Of a DNA stretch of 64,000 nucleotides, positions 28,065 to 39,700 are shown one piece after another; the stretch's first letter is position 1, and each line of letters starts with the position of its first letter. Made by a program: the position numbers and the translations under genes. A model generated the notes under the pieces. The model searched no databases. It saw nothing but the letters and a program-made list of their open reading frames with translations, and was not told the origin of the DNA. Source of the stretch: Whitmania pigra (Eukaryota; Annelida; Clitellata; Hirudinida; Haemopidae). The stretch spans positions 3,191,001 through 3,255,000 of the forward strand of contig JAJTWR010000266.1 of assembly GCA_021613335.1 (NCBI GenBank). The letters are read 5' to 3'.

Positions 28065-28193
28065 TTATCGCAATGTGGATTCGTCGTCCAGAGCAGCGAA
28101 TAAATCATAACTATTAGTCAGTAAATCTTTCAAAACAGAAACGTCATTTTGTGCGCAACAGCCCTTCTGACCATAGATGCAAAAAGAAGTCAT
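28065..28193 (-). CDS. Small 42-codon ORF of unknown function
   Basis: The ATG at 28193 opens a frame of 42 codons to TAA at 28065. It starts MTSFCIYGQKGCCAQNDV and ends LFAALDDESTLR. Three cysteines near the N-terminus are followed by an acidic, leucine-containing helix-like stretch. No signal peptide is visible. It could instead be a terminal exon, because an AG precedes the ATG, but there is no pyrimidine tract. A diverged second copy of its 3' part sits at about 29227-29330 with mostly silent or conservative differences in the LDDEST segment. I do not recognise it. Confidence 0.3.
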   Translation of the reverse strand: MTSFCIYGQKGCCAQNDVSVLKDLLTNSYDLFAALDDESTLR

Positions 28194-28674
28194 CTCCCCA
28201 TGTTGGCAATTGCAATGACATAAGTTCAGACATATATTTAATTAGAATTATTTGATTAAAAGCTTTTGCGAACGTCTGATCTCTTTTAAATCACGTCAAC
28301 AATGGTCAAGGAGATTGTAGAGGGTAGTCAGGTAAAACTAGAAGACTCATGAGTTACGTAAAAAGGACTCGGGGTCAGAGCCATGGGAGCCGGGGGGAAA
28401 AAGTACCCGTTAAAAGCTTATGAAATATCGCCAGCCGAACTTTAGAAATTCTAGCTCGTATCGAACAAAAGCATGGAATTAAATCGCAAGACATTCTACA
28501 ACGACTTCGACCAGTTTAAAATTTTTATTAGAAGCCTATAAATAAAAATGAAATACAGGTTAATATTTGATATTCCAACATTATACAAATAATATGCAGA
28601 TAAAAAAAAAAGCTGGTCCAGAAAAAAGCAAGTATTCATTCAAGTATTGAACCAATTCCACACAATCCACTTGC

Positions 28675-28800
28675 TTACAATTTATTAACAACATCTGGAG
28701 CTGCAAGACCTTCATCTGCAAGATCAAGAACTGAACTGGAAGCAGGTGCAGCTGGGAAGAATCCACCAAGGCCGATTTTGACAACGTTTGAAAATACGTT
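28675..28800 (-). other. Coding-like segment, possible terminal exon
   Basis: The minus-strand frame reads NVVKIGLGGFFPAAPA, then SSSVLDLADEGLAAPDVVNKL and a TAA stop; the composition looks like real protein. The plus strand of the same stretch is also open between an AG (28621) and a GT (28805), 61 codons, so strand is not certain. No start codon or upstream exon was found. Confidence 0.25.
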
Positions 28801-29226
28801 TCAGGTTAACTACAATCTACAATCGATCGGATTATAGCCAACGCGAGCTAACCCCGACTACATCATTTAAGCTTAGTTTTTGAGCTTAAAAATTCTCAAA
28901 AAAAAAAAATGGCAAAAATAATGAGTAACCGAAACAGCGCTTGTGTATAATACGTTATATGCGGTATATAATAAGTTAAATACGCACACAAAAATACCCA
29001 TTTGTTTATATTCACAACTGCCGGTCACCTGGAAGGAAAGGTTGAGATGTTAGTTATAATTTTGAAATTTTTTAGTTTATTTTTAATAAAACAACAATTA
29101 ATTGAATTATTTTAACTGTGCTATTTAATGTAACGTTACACTAATTGCATGCAAATATTCATGAGCTTCATTATCTGATAATTTAATTTCAAAATGTTCG
29201 AAATAGGTGATGACAGATGACTTGGG

Positions 29227-29385
29227 TAAATGATTTATTGATTTTCATTGTTATCGGAATGTAGATTCGTCGTCCAGAACAGCGAAGAAGACATGAATAA
29301 TCTATTAACTATCATTATTAAACCCGCTCAAATCATCAAACTTTTTTAACTTACTAGTTTCTGGCCAACTGAATTACTTGACAAT
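29227..29385 (-). pseudogene. Diverged copy of the small ORF at 28065
   Basis: About 60 bp around VLDDESTFR and a TAA stop match the end of the 28065-28193 ORF at roughly 80-85 percent by eye, in the same orientation and 1.2 kb away. In this copy the preceding frame differs: after an AG acceptor-like site near 29386 the open frame reads WPETSKLKKFDDLSGFNNDS and stops before the LDDEST segment. It is therefore either a broken copy or a related exon with a different end. Confidence 0.3.
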
Positions 29386-30614
29386 CCAAATTATTCAACA
29401 TTATTTACGATCATATTAAGTGAATACTTCAGCTCTTCAGTCCAACAGGGTAATTATCGCAGTTATTTCCAATTGCAAGGACCCTTTGACAAAAAACAAT
29501 TCTACCCTAGAAGCCTCTAGATGAATACACAAAACAACGACGAAATGTTAAGTTCCCTTAACAATTATTATTATTAATATTGAGAGAATAACAAATGGAT
29601 AAAGTGCCAATTTTTAGTTTATAAATTATTAATTCAATAACTTCCCCGATGAATAGTTATAAAATCTGCATGGTATGAAAACCAATAACAAACTCCACCA
29701 GAGAGTCAGGGTCGATGAGCGACCATGCAGAAGCAAAGCTTAACATAAAGAGAATAATAAGCAGCCCCACATCAACAGTTGATAATTCCTTACAAGCAGT
29801 ACATACTTTTGCCATAAAATTACTAACTATGCTTCTATGAAGCCTAATAACAATTTCTTCGCCTTTAAATCAAAAATTAATATGAAAGCAGGTAAGATTC
29901 GGCAGTCAAATTTAAAGTATAATTTATGTTAACGATATAAATGAATGGTTACTTTAAACCATAGGTCTCAATTGTGACGGCAAACATTCCAGCAAACAAA
30001 CAAAACATTTGCAGCAACAACAACAACAACAACAACAGCAACAATAATAATAATAATGCACAGAGTATTTGACACGACAACGAAAGCAATAAAATAAAAT
30101 AAAATAAAATTCCTTCACATCAGAACTTTTTCAAGTTCGTCAAAATGATCTGAAAATTGAAAATCACAAATAAAAACTTAGAAAATGGCATCAGAAATCC
30201 ACTGAAGGCACACTAGGTAGCTCTGTAAAATGAGATGACAGCAACTATAATGATGATGATGACGACGACTGTAATGACGATGATGATGATGATGATACAA
30301 AGGACTTATTAGACTAATTCAATAGCGACTGGATTATGCCTTTAAAGTCTTCATGTTTTCTTCAAGTTTCACAATTAGATGCAAAATAAGAGTTTCCTCC
30401 AAAAAAAATGAAGCGAATTAAAAATAATTTGAGAATCGAATCTAGCACATTGGTCCGAGAGATGAGAATTTATAGAGATTTAATGTCTTTAATTGATCCT
30501 GCTGGACACACTTTAAGCTCACCATCGGCTTGAAATACTACCGTGTGTTATCGTAAAATGTTATTATATATCAACATAAAGTATTATTTCGCATCAACGT
30601 AAAATATTATTACA

Positions 30615-30706
30615 CATCAACATAAAACATTATCATAAAATACAAACATATGCATCAACATAAAACATTATCATAAAATACAAACATATGCATCAACATA
30701 AAGTAC
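30615..30706. repeat. Tandem 38-bp repeat, two full copies and a partial third
   Basis: Copies at 30615-30652 and 30653-30690 are identical, with a partial copy from 30691. They overlap the read-through C-terminal tail of the DENND4 open frame, which argues that this stretch is 3' UTR. Confidence 0.85.
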
Positions 30707-33700
30707 TATCGTGGCGTCGAAGCATGATCGGGCGATAAAATAATTTTAAATCACAAGAATAACACGTAATAACATGTAATATTGCTGAGAATTCTTTTAC
30801 ATCTTCGATGACAGCGTAGAAGGTCGGGAGCAACAAGAACATCCATTCCAACCCATTTCCCCAACTCCAGCCCTCGGAGCAGTGGGCCTAGGACAGGTGG
30901 AGCTGCCTGAACACCCTCCTACACCACGAGGCTTCCTCAGAGGGTGGCTCGTCAGCAGCCATCAATTTTCTCCTCTCCCTGATCGGCAGGTTCTCGCAGG
31001 CCATCTCATAGTGACTCTCGAATTTGTCTGAAATCGACAGTAATTACTAATTAGATATTTGCTAACGTTTATTGCTGCTATTAGGTTCGGTCATGCGATC
31101 GGTAATGTCTCCCGTCTCAGGATTGTTGGCATTTTTAATTGACAAACAAAAATTTAATTTTTATTATTTATTACATTATTATTATTATTATAGGTTTGAG
31201 AATCACACCTCAGTGCATTAGGCCACATAATCTCATACTGCCATATCGACATTTGTGCAATAACATAATTCGTCAGCACTTAACTGGACCAAAATATTAA
31301 CCAACTTACAGCCTACATAGTCACGTCAGAATGATCAGCGTCAACAATTAACGAATAAACAATAAATTAGCACAACTAATTAATAATAACGTACAAACCG
31401 ATATCAAAGGTCCTTCTGTCGAGGGCAGTCATGGAGAGAAAGAGAATGTCGTGGTAGAGGTCTCGAAGAAGCACGTGGGGACTCCTTCCACAGCTTTTCG
31501 ATCTCTCCTGGAGCACGAGGTCCAGCGGGATTCGGGTGGAAATGACACCAGAAATTAGCTTCTGAAGCAGGCTAGAAGAGAAGAAGTTGATGATGCTGAT
31601 GCATGATGATAATGATGATGAAACAATATTAGCTCAATAGGCAGCATGCGTGCATGCTGGGGTAATGGTAACAGTCGTAATGTGTCGCGTTCGCAACCCA
31701 GCCTCAACCGTCAGGGTAGAGATGCCATATAAATGGTGGGTGATTGAAGAGTCTTGGCAACATTGGGAGTCAATATCCACTAAATGCAAATACTATTCAG
31801 TCTTGAATTGAAGCCATGAGTTTGACATGTTGAGATTGATGATTCAGATATAGCAATGGTGTTGCCAAACTCTTACGTTAATTTATCCAACTTAAATTTA
31901 TTTAAAGGTGGTTCACCTCTTGCTGAAAACTATTCCCGGTTCCTCGCGAAATATGTCGGAGGATTCTGAAACAAAATATACACTTTGAAATAAATTAGCA
32001 TGAGAAAAAATATTTTATTATCAACTATGTTATATTATTTATCAATAATTAAAATGTTATATTATTTATTAATATATATGTATTGAAACGCAGTGGATGG
32101 CACAGTCATTAAAGCAAATGAAATGGCTTGATACGATTAAAATTCTGTGGCTAATATGGGCAACAGTAGTTATAGTTTACTACAGCCATATTTAACATAA
32201 TACAACCATAGCAATAATCAAGAAATAATAATTCTCTTTAACGATGTATTAGTTATGAATATGAATGATCTATAGAAGATGAATATTGGATGAATCCAGG
32301 AACTGACCTATTTCCTTCCAAAGGAGGTACATGGGTGGACCAAAGTCATGATGAGTGTGTGGGGAATCCCAAAGGTTTTTTATGACAACCTGCCTGACTA
32401 GATTGCACTTTTACAAATAAAAACAAAAACCATAAATTAATTACAGAGTTAAAATTAAAAAATGAACAAAATACAACATTAATTGTATGTATTACAATCC
32501 CATGCATTGTAATGACATGTTTCCTATGCAATAAAATGGCATGAGTTGTATGCATTCCGATTGTATGAATCACAACATTTATTACAATTGCATGAATTGC
32601 ATTAGAAAATCTAATTGCTGAACCTCACCTTTTTGAGCTGCAAAAGCATTTGTTTCAAGTGAGTCGGAAGGCCCAGTTTGCTGATATGCCACAACTGTCG
32701 GTTGTGACAAACAAATTCAAATGTAAAATGTATTCCACGAAAAATTTAAAAAAATGCAAAATAAAACAAATAGCAAATAAAAACAAAACAAATAAAAAGA
32801 GTCAATGAAAATCCTCAATCCTCACGAGATTCCAGAAGGTAATCGAGTGTTCTCCAATCAAGTCAGCCTCGTTGATGTAGTGGTCTCCCTTCTGGTAAAG
32901 CATGTTTTCCAATTCTTTCCTGACCACCAGGGGGCTTAGATATTGAACCTCAAACTCATTTGTCAAACCACCAAGCCTGCAATGATTTCTTATTAATGCA
33001 AAACAAATTTCGTTTTTCAATGGCATATCAAATAATTTAAACTTGTTTGATTATTCATTTAAAAAAAAAATAATAATAAGCATCGGGGATACAAAAGTCT
33101 AACTGTAACTTTTTCAATGCTTATGAAGTTTAATAAGAGCATTGGTTAAAAATGATTGCACAATGACAATAGCATCACAATGTTTCATAATGGTGATATA
33201 ATAACACTTGATAATGATTGCATGGTGCATCAAATCACCTTGGTGAACTTTCTTCTTCGCACACATCGATTCCAGCAGTCGGAATGGAATGTTCCTGAAG
33301 AGGGATGGAGGTTCTTAGAGAATTTGTAGATGGAAAGAAATTAATATCATTTCAATAGAGAATCCACGTACCCTGATATTGATATGAAGCATGGGTACAA
33401 AGTTTGTGGAGCAGCAATAGCATCTGAAAAAGTAGTAATAAAAATGGAACCTCATTTGAAATTTAATTGTGAGCGAAACAAAAAAGCTGAATCTAGATAA
33501 TAAGTAATAACACGGACATGTTCTTCAAAACCATTGTACGCTTCATCACTGCTTTACATTTCATCATCAACTTAAATTTCATAATCACTTTGCAATTCAC
33601 CTTCACTTTACCATTCGTCACTACTATACAATTCATATTACCAATTTGCCACCCTTCCATGCATCACCATTAATCAATAGCACTCATTCTATCGACCAAA

Positions 33701-36700
33701 AACGTGCCTACTTTGTGTTGAGGTCTGAATCACTGAGATTCCACGAGGACATTATCTGTTCCTCGTACAAGAGACTGGAACAGTTGCTACACTTCGTCTG
33801 AGAGGACATCTGAACAAAGAGATGAGGGTACTGGCACGCAAAGAATTCATCCCTGTGCCTCTTGTGTAGTGGGACGCTCGAGACGGAGGACGAGATGCTC
33901 GAAGCATCCGAGGTTACCATGGCAGCATCTGCAAGGGTTTCGTCCGTAATTCTAATTTGACTTCTAATTGTGTTGCAGATATTTAATGAGAGTACTGATA
34001 TATAATTTTGTAGGGACAATTATAAGATTAGTTCGTAATGATGTAGATAAACATCATCATCATCAGTGCCATCTCTCCCTCTCTCACCTAGAGATTGATC
34101 CACATTTTCAGACAAAGAGGAAGTGCTGAGATTTGAATCCATGGCCAAACAAGAGATGTTCGAGCACTCCACCTCCGGAGCTTTCCCCTGAATGTCGAGG
34201 CTGTTCCTCGAGGGACTGATCAGCTTGTTCTGGACATTTTGCTTGGCAGTCTGAATGAAGTTGAGGAGTGAGTCATTCTTAAAGAAAGAAGGAGATTGCG
34301 GCAGGGGTGTCGAGGCCAGACTGTGGTTTCTTCGCTCGGGCGTGTAAGGGGCACCGATGGAACTCTTGCCATCAGAGGACGATTCCTCCTCCTTAGTTTT
34401 CAGCTCTTCGTAGCTGTTGAACTTCTCCTTGGAATTGGCAGCTTGAGCTGATGATGTTTTCTTAGAATCAGCCTGGAAGAAACTCCGGATAGCCTCACCT
34501 GGACTAATTGAGGTGATTGAGAAGTTTTTAAAATTAATACAGAGACTTCAAGTAGAACATCCACATTTAAAATTAAAAAAAAAATGGTTAATGCAAAATT
34601 AGGTAAATGTCACGATGTGCTACAAACCTGAACGAGGTCTTCGAACCTTTTCCAATTTCTGCTTCCAGGGTGTACGTCTTGGGTTTGCTCTTTTTGAAAA
34701 TTGTGTTTCTGAGGCTCATTCTCATGAAGTGGTTTCTGCCCAAAGTATTTGGTGACTTGCTGAAGATGTTGAAGACCTCGTTTTTGGTGCCGACTGAATC
34801 TTGGCTTCCTTGGTTTTCGTCTCTCGATGCAATTGCGCCTGGGATCAACCATCCGGTGTTACAAGACTTCATTAAAGACACTGGTCTTAAACATCATTTA
34901 ATCCTAATTATGCATTCTTAGTCCAATGCAATAGGATGACATATTAACTTCTCAAAAGGGCTATTTTGAATTTTCTGATTCCACAAATGACTACGGACAG
35001 CTTCCTCCACAAGTTGAAGCCTTTTCCTTCCGGTATGAATTTCTTGTCGAACACGGCCTGTTAAAAGTGAACAACAATGGAGATAGTTAGATGAAAATAG
35101 CAGAGTGTCTAAGTGCTCCAAAACAACTTGTAAAATTTCTTCAAAAGTAAAAACTGAAACCTACGGAATTGTAATATCCGTAAGTCGTTACGTTCAGCGT
35201 TATATTGTACTTCTTCATCTCTTTGAAGACTTTTATAGCCATCTGCGGTTTGTTGTAGATTCCACAGAGCTGGAAGAATATCCTAAATGGGACCTTGAAT
35301 AAAATTGTGAATCGAACATAAATAAAAAATAAAATTTCATTAAAAATGCTTGTTGATGAGTGATTTCTCGAATGGCGTCCAATCTTTAAGTTGCAAATTT
35401 TCAAGCTATCTTGGAAGAAGAAAGTATTCTCATGTACCACACACATCAGCGGATTAAAAATGATAATTAACTCGACAATTCCTAAATTATTAAGTTAAAT
35501 TAAATATGTATTCACAAATTGTCAAAAAGCCAGACAAATTGCCAGACTCTTGTGAATTAAAGTTCAAATATCTCACTTCATCCAACATCATTCCTCCCCT
35601 GCTCAGGAGATCCATCATGGCCCTGCAAGCCAAACGCATGAGCAGGTTCTTCGCTGGGGACTTCTCAATCTGTGATGGTAAAAGGATGAACCACACGCTG
35701 TAGCAGGACCACAACAAGCACCTGTAAAATAATAATAATGAAAATATTTAATATTATTAATAACATTATTATCATCATCATCATCACACTACTACTACTA
35801 ATATTAATAACAATAATAATAAGCTAATTTATGCTGTGCCATGTGAATGCCGAGAGACGAGCCTTATACCCTGAATCATGTATATTATTTTTTTATTTCA
35901 TATTTATTTCAACCAGAAGTTTATGAATTGGATAAAAACATCAACTGCATAATCTTGTTAAATAATATTTACATTAAAACTGGTATATTTATTACACATT
36001 ACAACTAGAAATTAAAATCGCTTCTAATACAGATCTAACTACACCTGCTTGATTCCTACACTAACTAACCTCTTATAATTAACCACTATCATCATCATCA
36101 TCAACCGACACGTCACGGTTCACCTGGCAGTGGCTTCTGGGTTATTCTTGGCTGCAGAGGACATGGCCAGACTGGTTTTAGTCTCCTGTTTGTTTCTTCT
36201 GGAGGCAATGAAGGGACCCTTGTGAAGGTCCCTCGTAGGGAGGCTGAGGAACTTGGACGACTTGACGTTGTGAATGGTGCTCTCGAAAAGATCAGACCTC
36301 AGGTGGGTGAAGCCGTTGTAGCTATGGAAACAAGGTTCACGTAAACTAAAGCTGTCATGATGATGATAATGATGATGATGATGACGATGATGATGTTAAA
36401 CATTTGCATCAACTGCTTTGTAAAGACCGCATTAAAGTGATAATGCTACAAAATTATTATAATGAGACAAGTTCTCAATGCAAAAAAATGCAAAGTGTGA
36501 AATGTGGTGATATCGATTTTATGATTCATTTTAAGACTGGTTATTTTGTCAATAACTCGAGATTGTTTGCGAATTCTTATATAATGATCATTCAGAAAGC
36601 ATTATTCATCAAAGTCAATTAATATAATGATTAGTTCATTAGAATCTCCAGCTATTAAAAACTTTCGAAACAGTTAAAGTCAGCTGTCATCAAAATCATC

Positions 36701-39700
36701 ATCAACAAAAATTCTAGTCAGCTAACTTGTAGGTCACATCGGGAATTTCCTTCAAGTTGTCGTTAAGAGATATCACGGCTGTCATTTCACTGTCCAACAA
36801 ACAACGAACCGACGTCAATTGCCACTCGAATTAAAATGGTTAATTGATAATTAATTAAACAAACACCTCAGAAGTTTCTCCTCCACTTCAACGAGGGGCT
36901 CCGATGAATTCGAGGAAAGTTTCTGAAGGCAGTCGTCAAAAAAAGAGAGACCAGCATCATCCTTCGTACCCAGCGACCTTTCCTCGAGGAAGTGACAGAA
37001 GTACTGCGTTCTCAGCATCTCTGAGAGAAATCTCTGGTAGGACTTGTCGTGACTTTTGAGAAATGCTTTTAAGAAACAAAATTATGACACCAATCATAAC
37101 AACAGGATCATTAAATCATCGAACGCGTAGTGGATTAAACGAACGGGTAATAATAGGAAGTCATGAAACCAACAAGAAATTCACTTTCTCAAATTTACTC
37201 AAAATATCAAGCAAATCCTAGGTAATGATGGTGACAACAGCACAGCAACAACGATAACAACAACAGCAAAGTTAACCAATGACGTGACTAATCTCTAGAC
37301 TACCTGGCACATCAAAGAGTTTACTGAGGTCAAATTCTCCATTCATGGTGGCTTCAGAAACGGGAAGCAGGTAAGACCGGTACCCTTTGAGAAGGTAGGC
37401 CATGAATCTGAGGAAGCACTCTTGGATCTGTATGTCCATTTTCCTCTGTTGGGCCAAAGCAGAGTCATGATAAACCATTCAGAATATTGAATATAATGAC
37501 AATGACATCATATCAATATTTACATCACTTCAAAAAATTAACTATCGTCATCACAGTTACACAGAAAGCTGACAAAAAATGATTCATGAGAAGCTACGAA
37601 GCTAAATGTGAGAACGTTTCAAATACATGTATAACTTCCTTAAATGACAACTTGTAAACAACACAATCACTATCACCATCATCATCACCACCACCACCAT
37701 CATCATCATCACAAGCACCATTATCATAATCAACATCCTCACAATGGTAAAAAAAAAAATTGACTGGTTCGACAATATCGTATATAGTTATAAATCAGGA
37801 AACATCTCAACATTATGAAACAAGAAACTTGTAAACAAACAAAAAAGAGCTTCAAGGCAACACATTGAGCTCCGACAAAGAAAGAGAAAAACAAATCCAC
37901 AAAGACAACCACAACCGCAACAACCACAACAACAACAATCACAACAACAACGACCACAAATGCAACAACCACAACAACAACAACCACAACTGCAACAACC
38001 ACAACAACAACAATGACAACCTGCTTCTGCTGGTTGAGTGCATCCCTGATGGAAAAGCTTCCATGACAGTCGAGGTCGCCAGGAGTTCCGGGACACGAAG
38101 GATCGTTCACGAGGCTGTCGTAGAATTCCTCCAAGGAATGCTTCAGCGTTTTAAAAGCTTTCTGAAAAAGATTTAAAAGTTAACCTTTGTATCCAAATTT
38201 AAATTTTTACGTTCAAGCAGTTCAATTAGCATATTCATTATTTGTGATTATTCAGAGAATAATTCCATTCTTGGCAACTGATTACTAACGGCAATGAACG
38301 ATGGATCGCGATAAGTACTTAAGCACTTAATGAAACCAATGGATATCCATAATTAATTAAAACAGAAATACTCGAGCCGTTAAGGCAGATGAATATTCAC
38401 ACAGAAACTGCAATAGAAAAACCTTCGGCAGAATCTTAGGGGTGTCTCCACTCCTTTCTGATGACCTGCAAAGACATCCATCAATATTTATTCCCACAAA
38501 TGGGGATTATAATCGTTGTCATCATCATCATCTTCATTATTATTATTTTATTATCATTATTATTATTTTATTATTATTATTATTATTGTACATACATTTT
38601 GTTTAATTATCATCGAATGTTTACATTGAAGAATTTAATGCGTTGGCAATATGTTGGGGAAATGCTATTCCTAAAGTAGCACAACAGGCTTATCTGCAGA
38701 AATGCAACAGCTGTAGTAGACTGCAACATCAGAATTATATATCATTATATATCATTATATATCATTATATATCCCAATCATTTTCATCATTGCCGTTAAC
38801 ACAAATTAATTATTACTAATAAATGATATCCAGTAACATCATCATCATCATCACCACCACCACCATCATCATCATCACCACCGTCATCATAACCATCACT
38901 GTCATCATCATCATCACCATCATCCCCATTATCATTATCGTTATATTATTAGTAGTATTAAATGTAATAATTAGAAATATTTAAAGCAAATATTTAATTA
39001 AAACTGACAGCCTGATGGACTGGGCGTCGAGGTCAACGTAGGTGATGTCCGAAGGGGGAGGAGGGTCAGGTGCATCGAAGTAGCAGGAGTCCAAACCTAA
39101 AGAAGCGAAAAAAGGAGGAACCTGTAAAGACCTCGTAAACTGCCACGGTCGGACAAATTGTTCTTAATTGCACAGTGTACCATTACAAAGCGATTACCAC
39201 TAATTTACGAATGAAAGTCGTAATTGTCAAGGTAATTTCTCACCGATAATGAACGGAGTAGGGGAGTACACAATCTCCGACAGCTGCAAAGGGCAAAGAG
39301 GCACGTAAGGACATTGCCAAGTGAATGGGAAGATAATCTGAAATGTTTTAAGCAACATGTTTAAATGTTTATCACAGATGGGAGGGTAATCTGTATGTCA
39401 AATAAAATCACTTACAAATATGAAATTTACCTTTAAATAAGATGCTTAAAGAGAAACAGATACATCATACATTCACATAATTTTAATTTATTACACAATT
39501 ATTATTATTATTGTTATTATTACTGTTATATTATTGTTGTTATTATTACTATTATATTATTATTACCTTTGTAATTATTCAACTGAGTAATTAAATATTC
39601 AATTACTCAAAGTTTTAAAAATTATTCCTCCTAACTAAACATCAAAGCCTTAAGAAGCAGACGAGTTCCTGCTAATCGTGGCAACCCTTCATATGCTGTT

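Larger units (their letters stand above)
26799..30692. other. Gap between TRPM2-like and DENND4 genes with coding-like islands
   Basis: Divergence point side: the TRPM2-like start is at 26798. No conserved gene was recognised. Three short coding-like segments on the minus strand (28065-28193, about 28675-28800, about 29276-29385) are listed separately. Microsatellites (AAC/AAT, about 30017-30057; GAT, about 30247-30297) and the end of the DENND4 3' UTR fill the rest. Confidence 0.5.

Noticed and set aside
30693..30902. Last 70 codons of the DENND4 open frame as real protein
   Set aside because: Beyond the conserved family end and crossing tandem repeats; kept in the span only because no in-frame stop occurs earlier.
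37868..38020. CRISPR-like or other direct-repeat array
   Set aside because: The AAC-rich units are simple-sequence repeats without unique spacers, in an intron of an animal gene.
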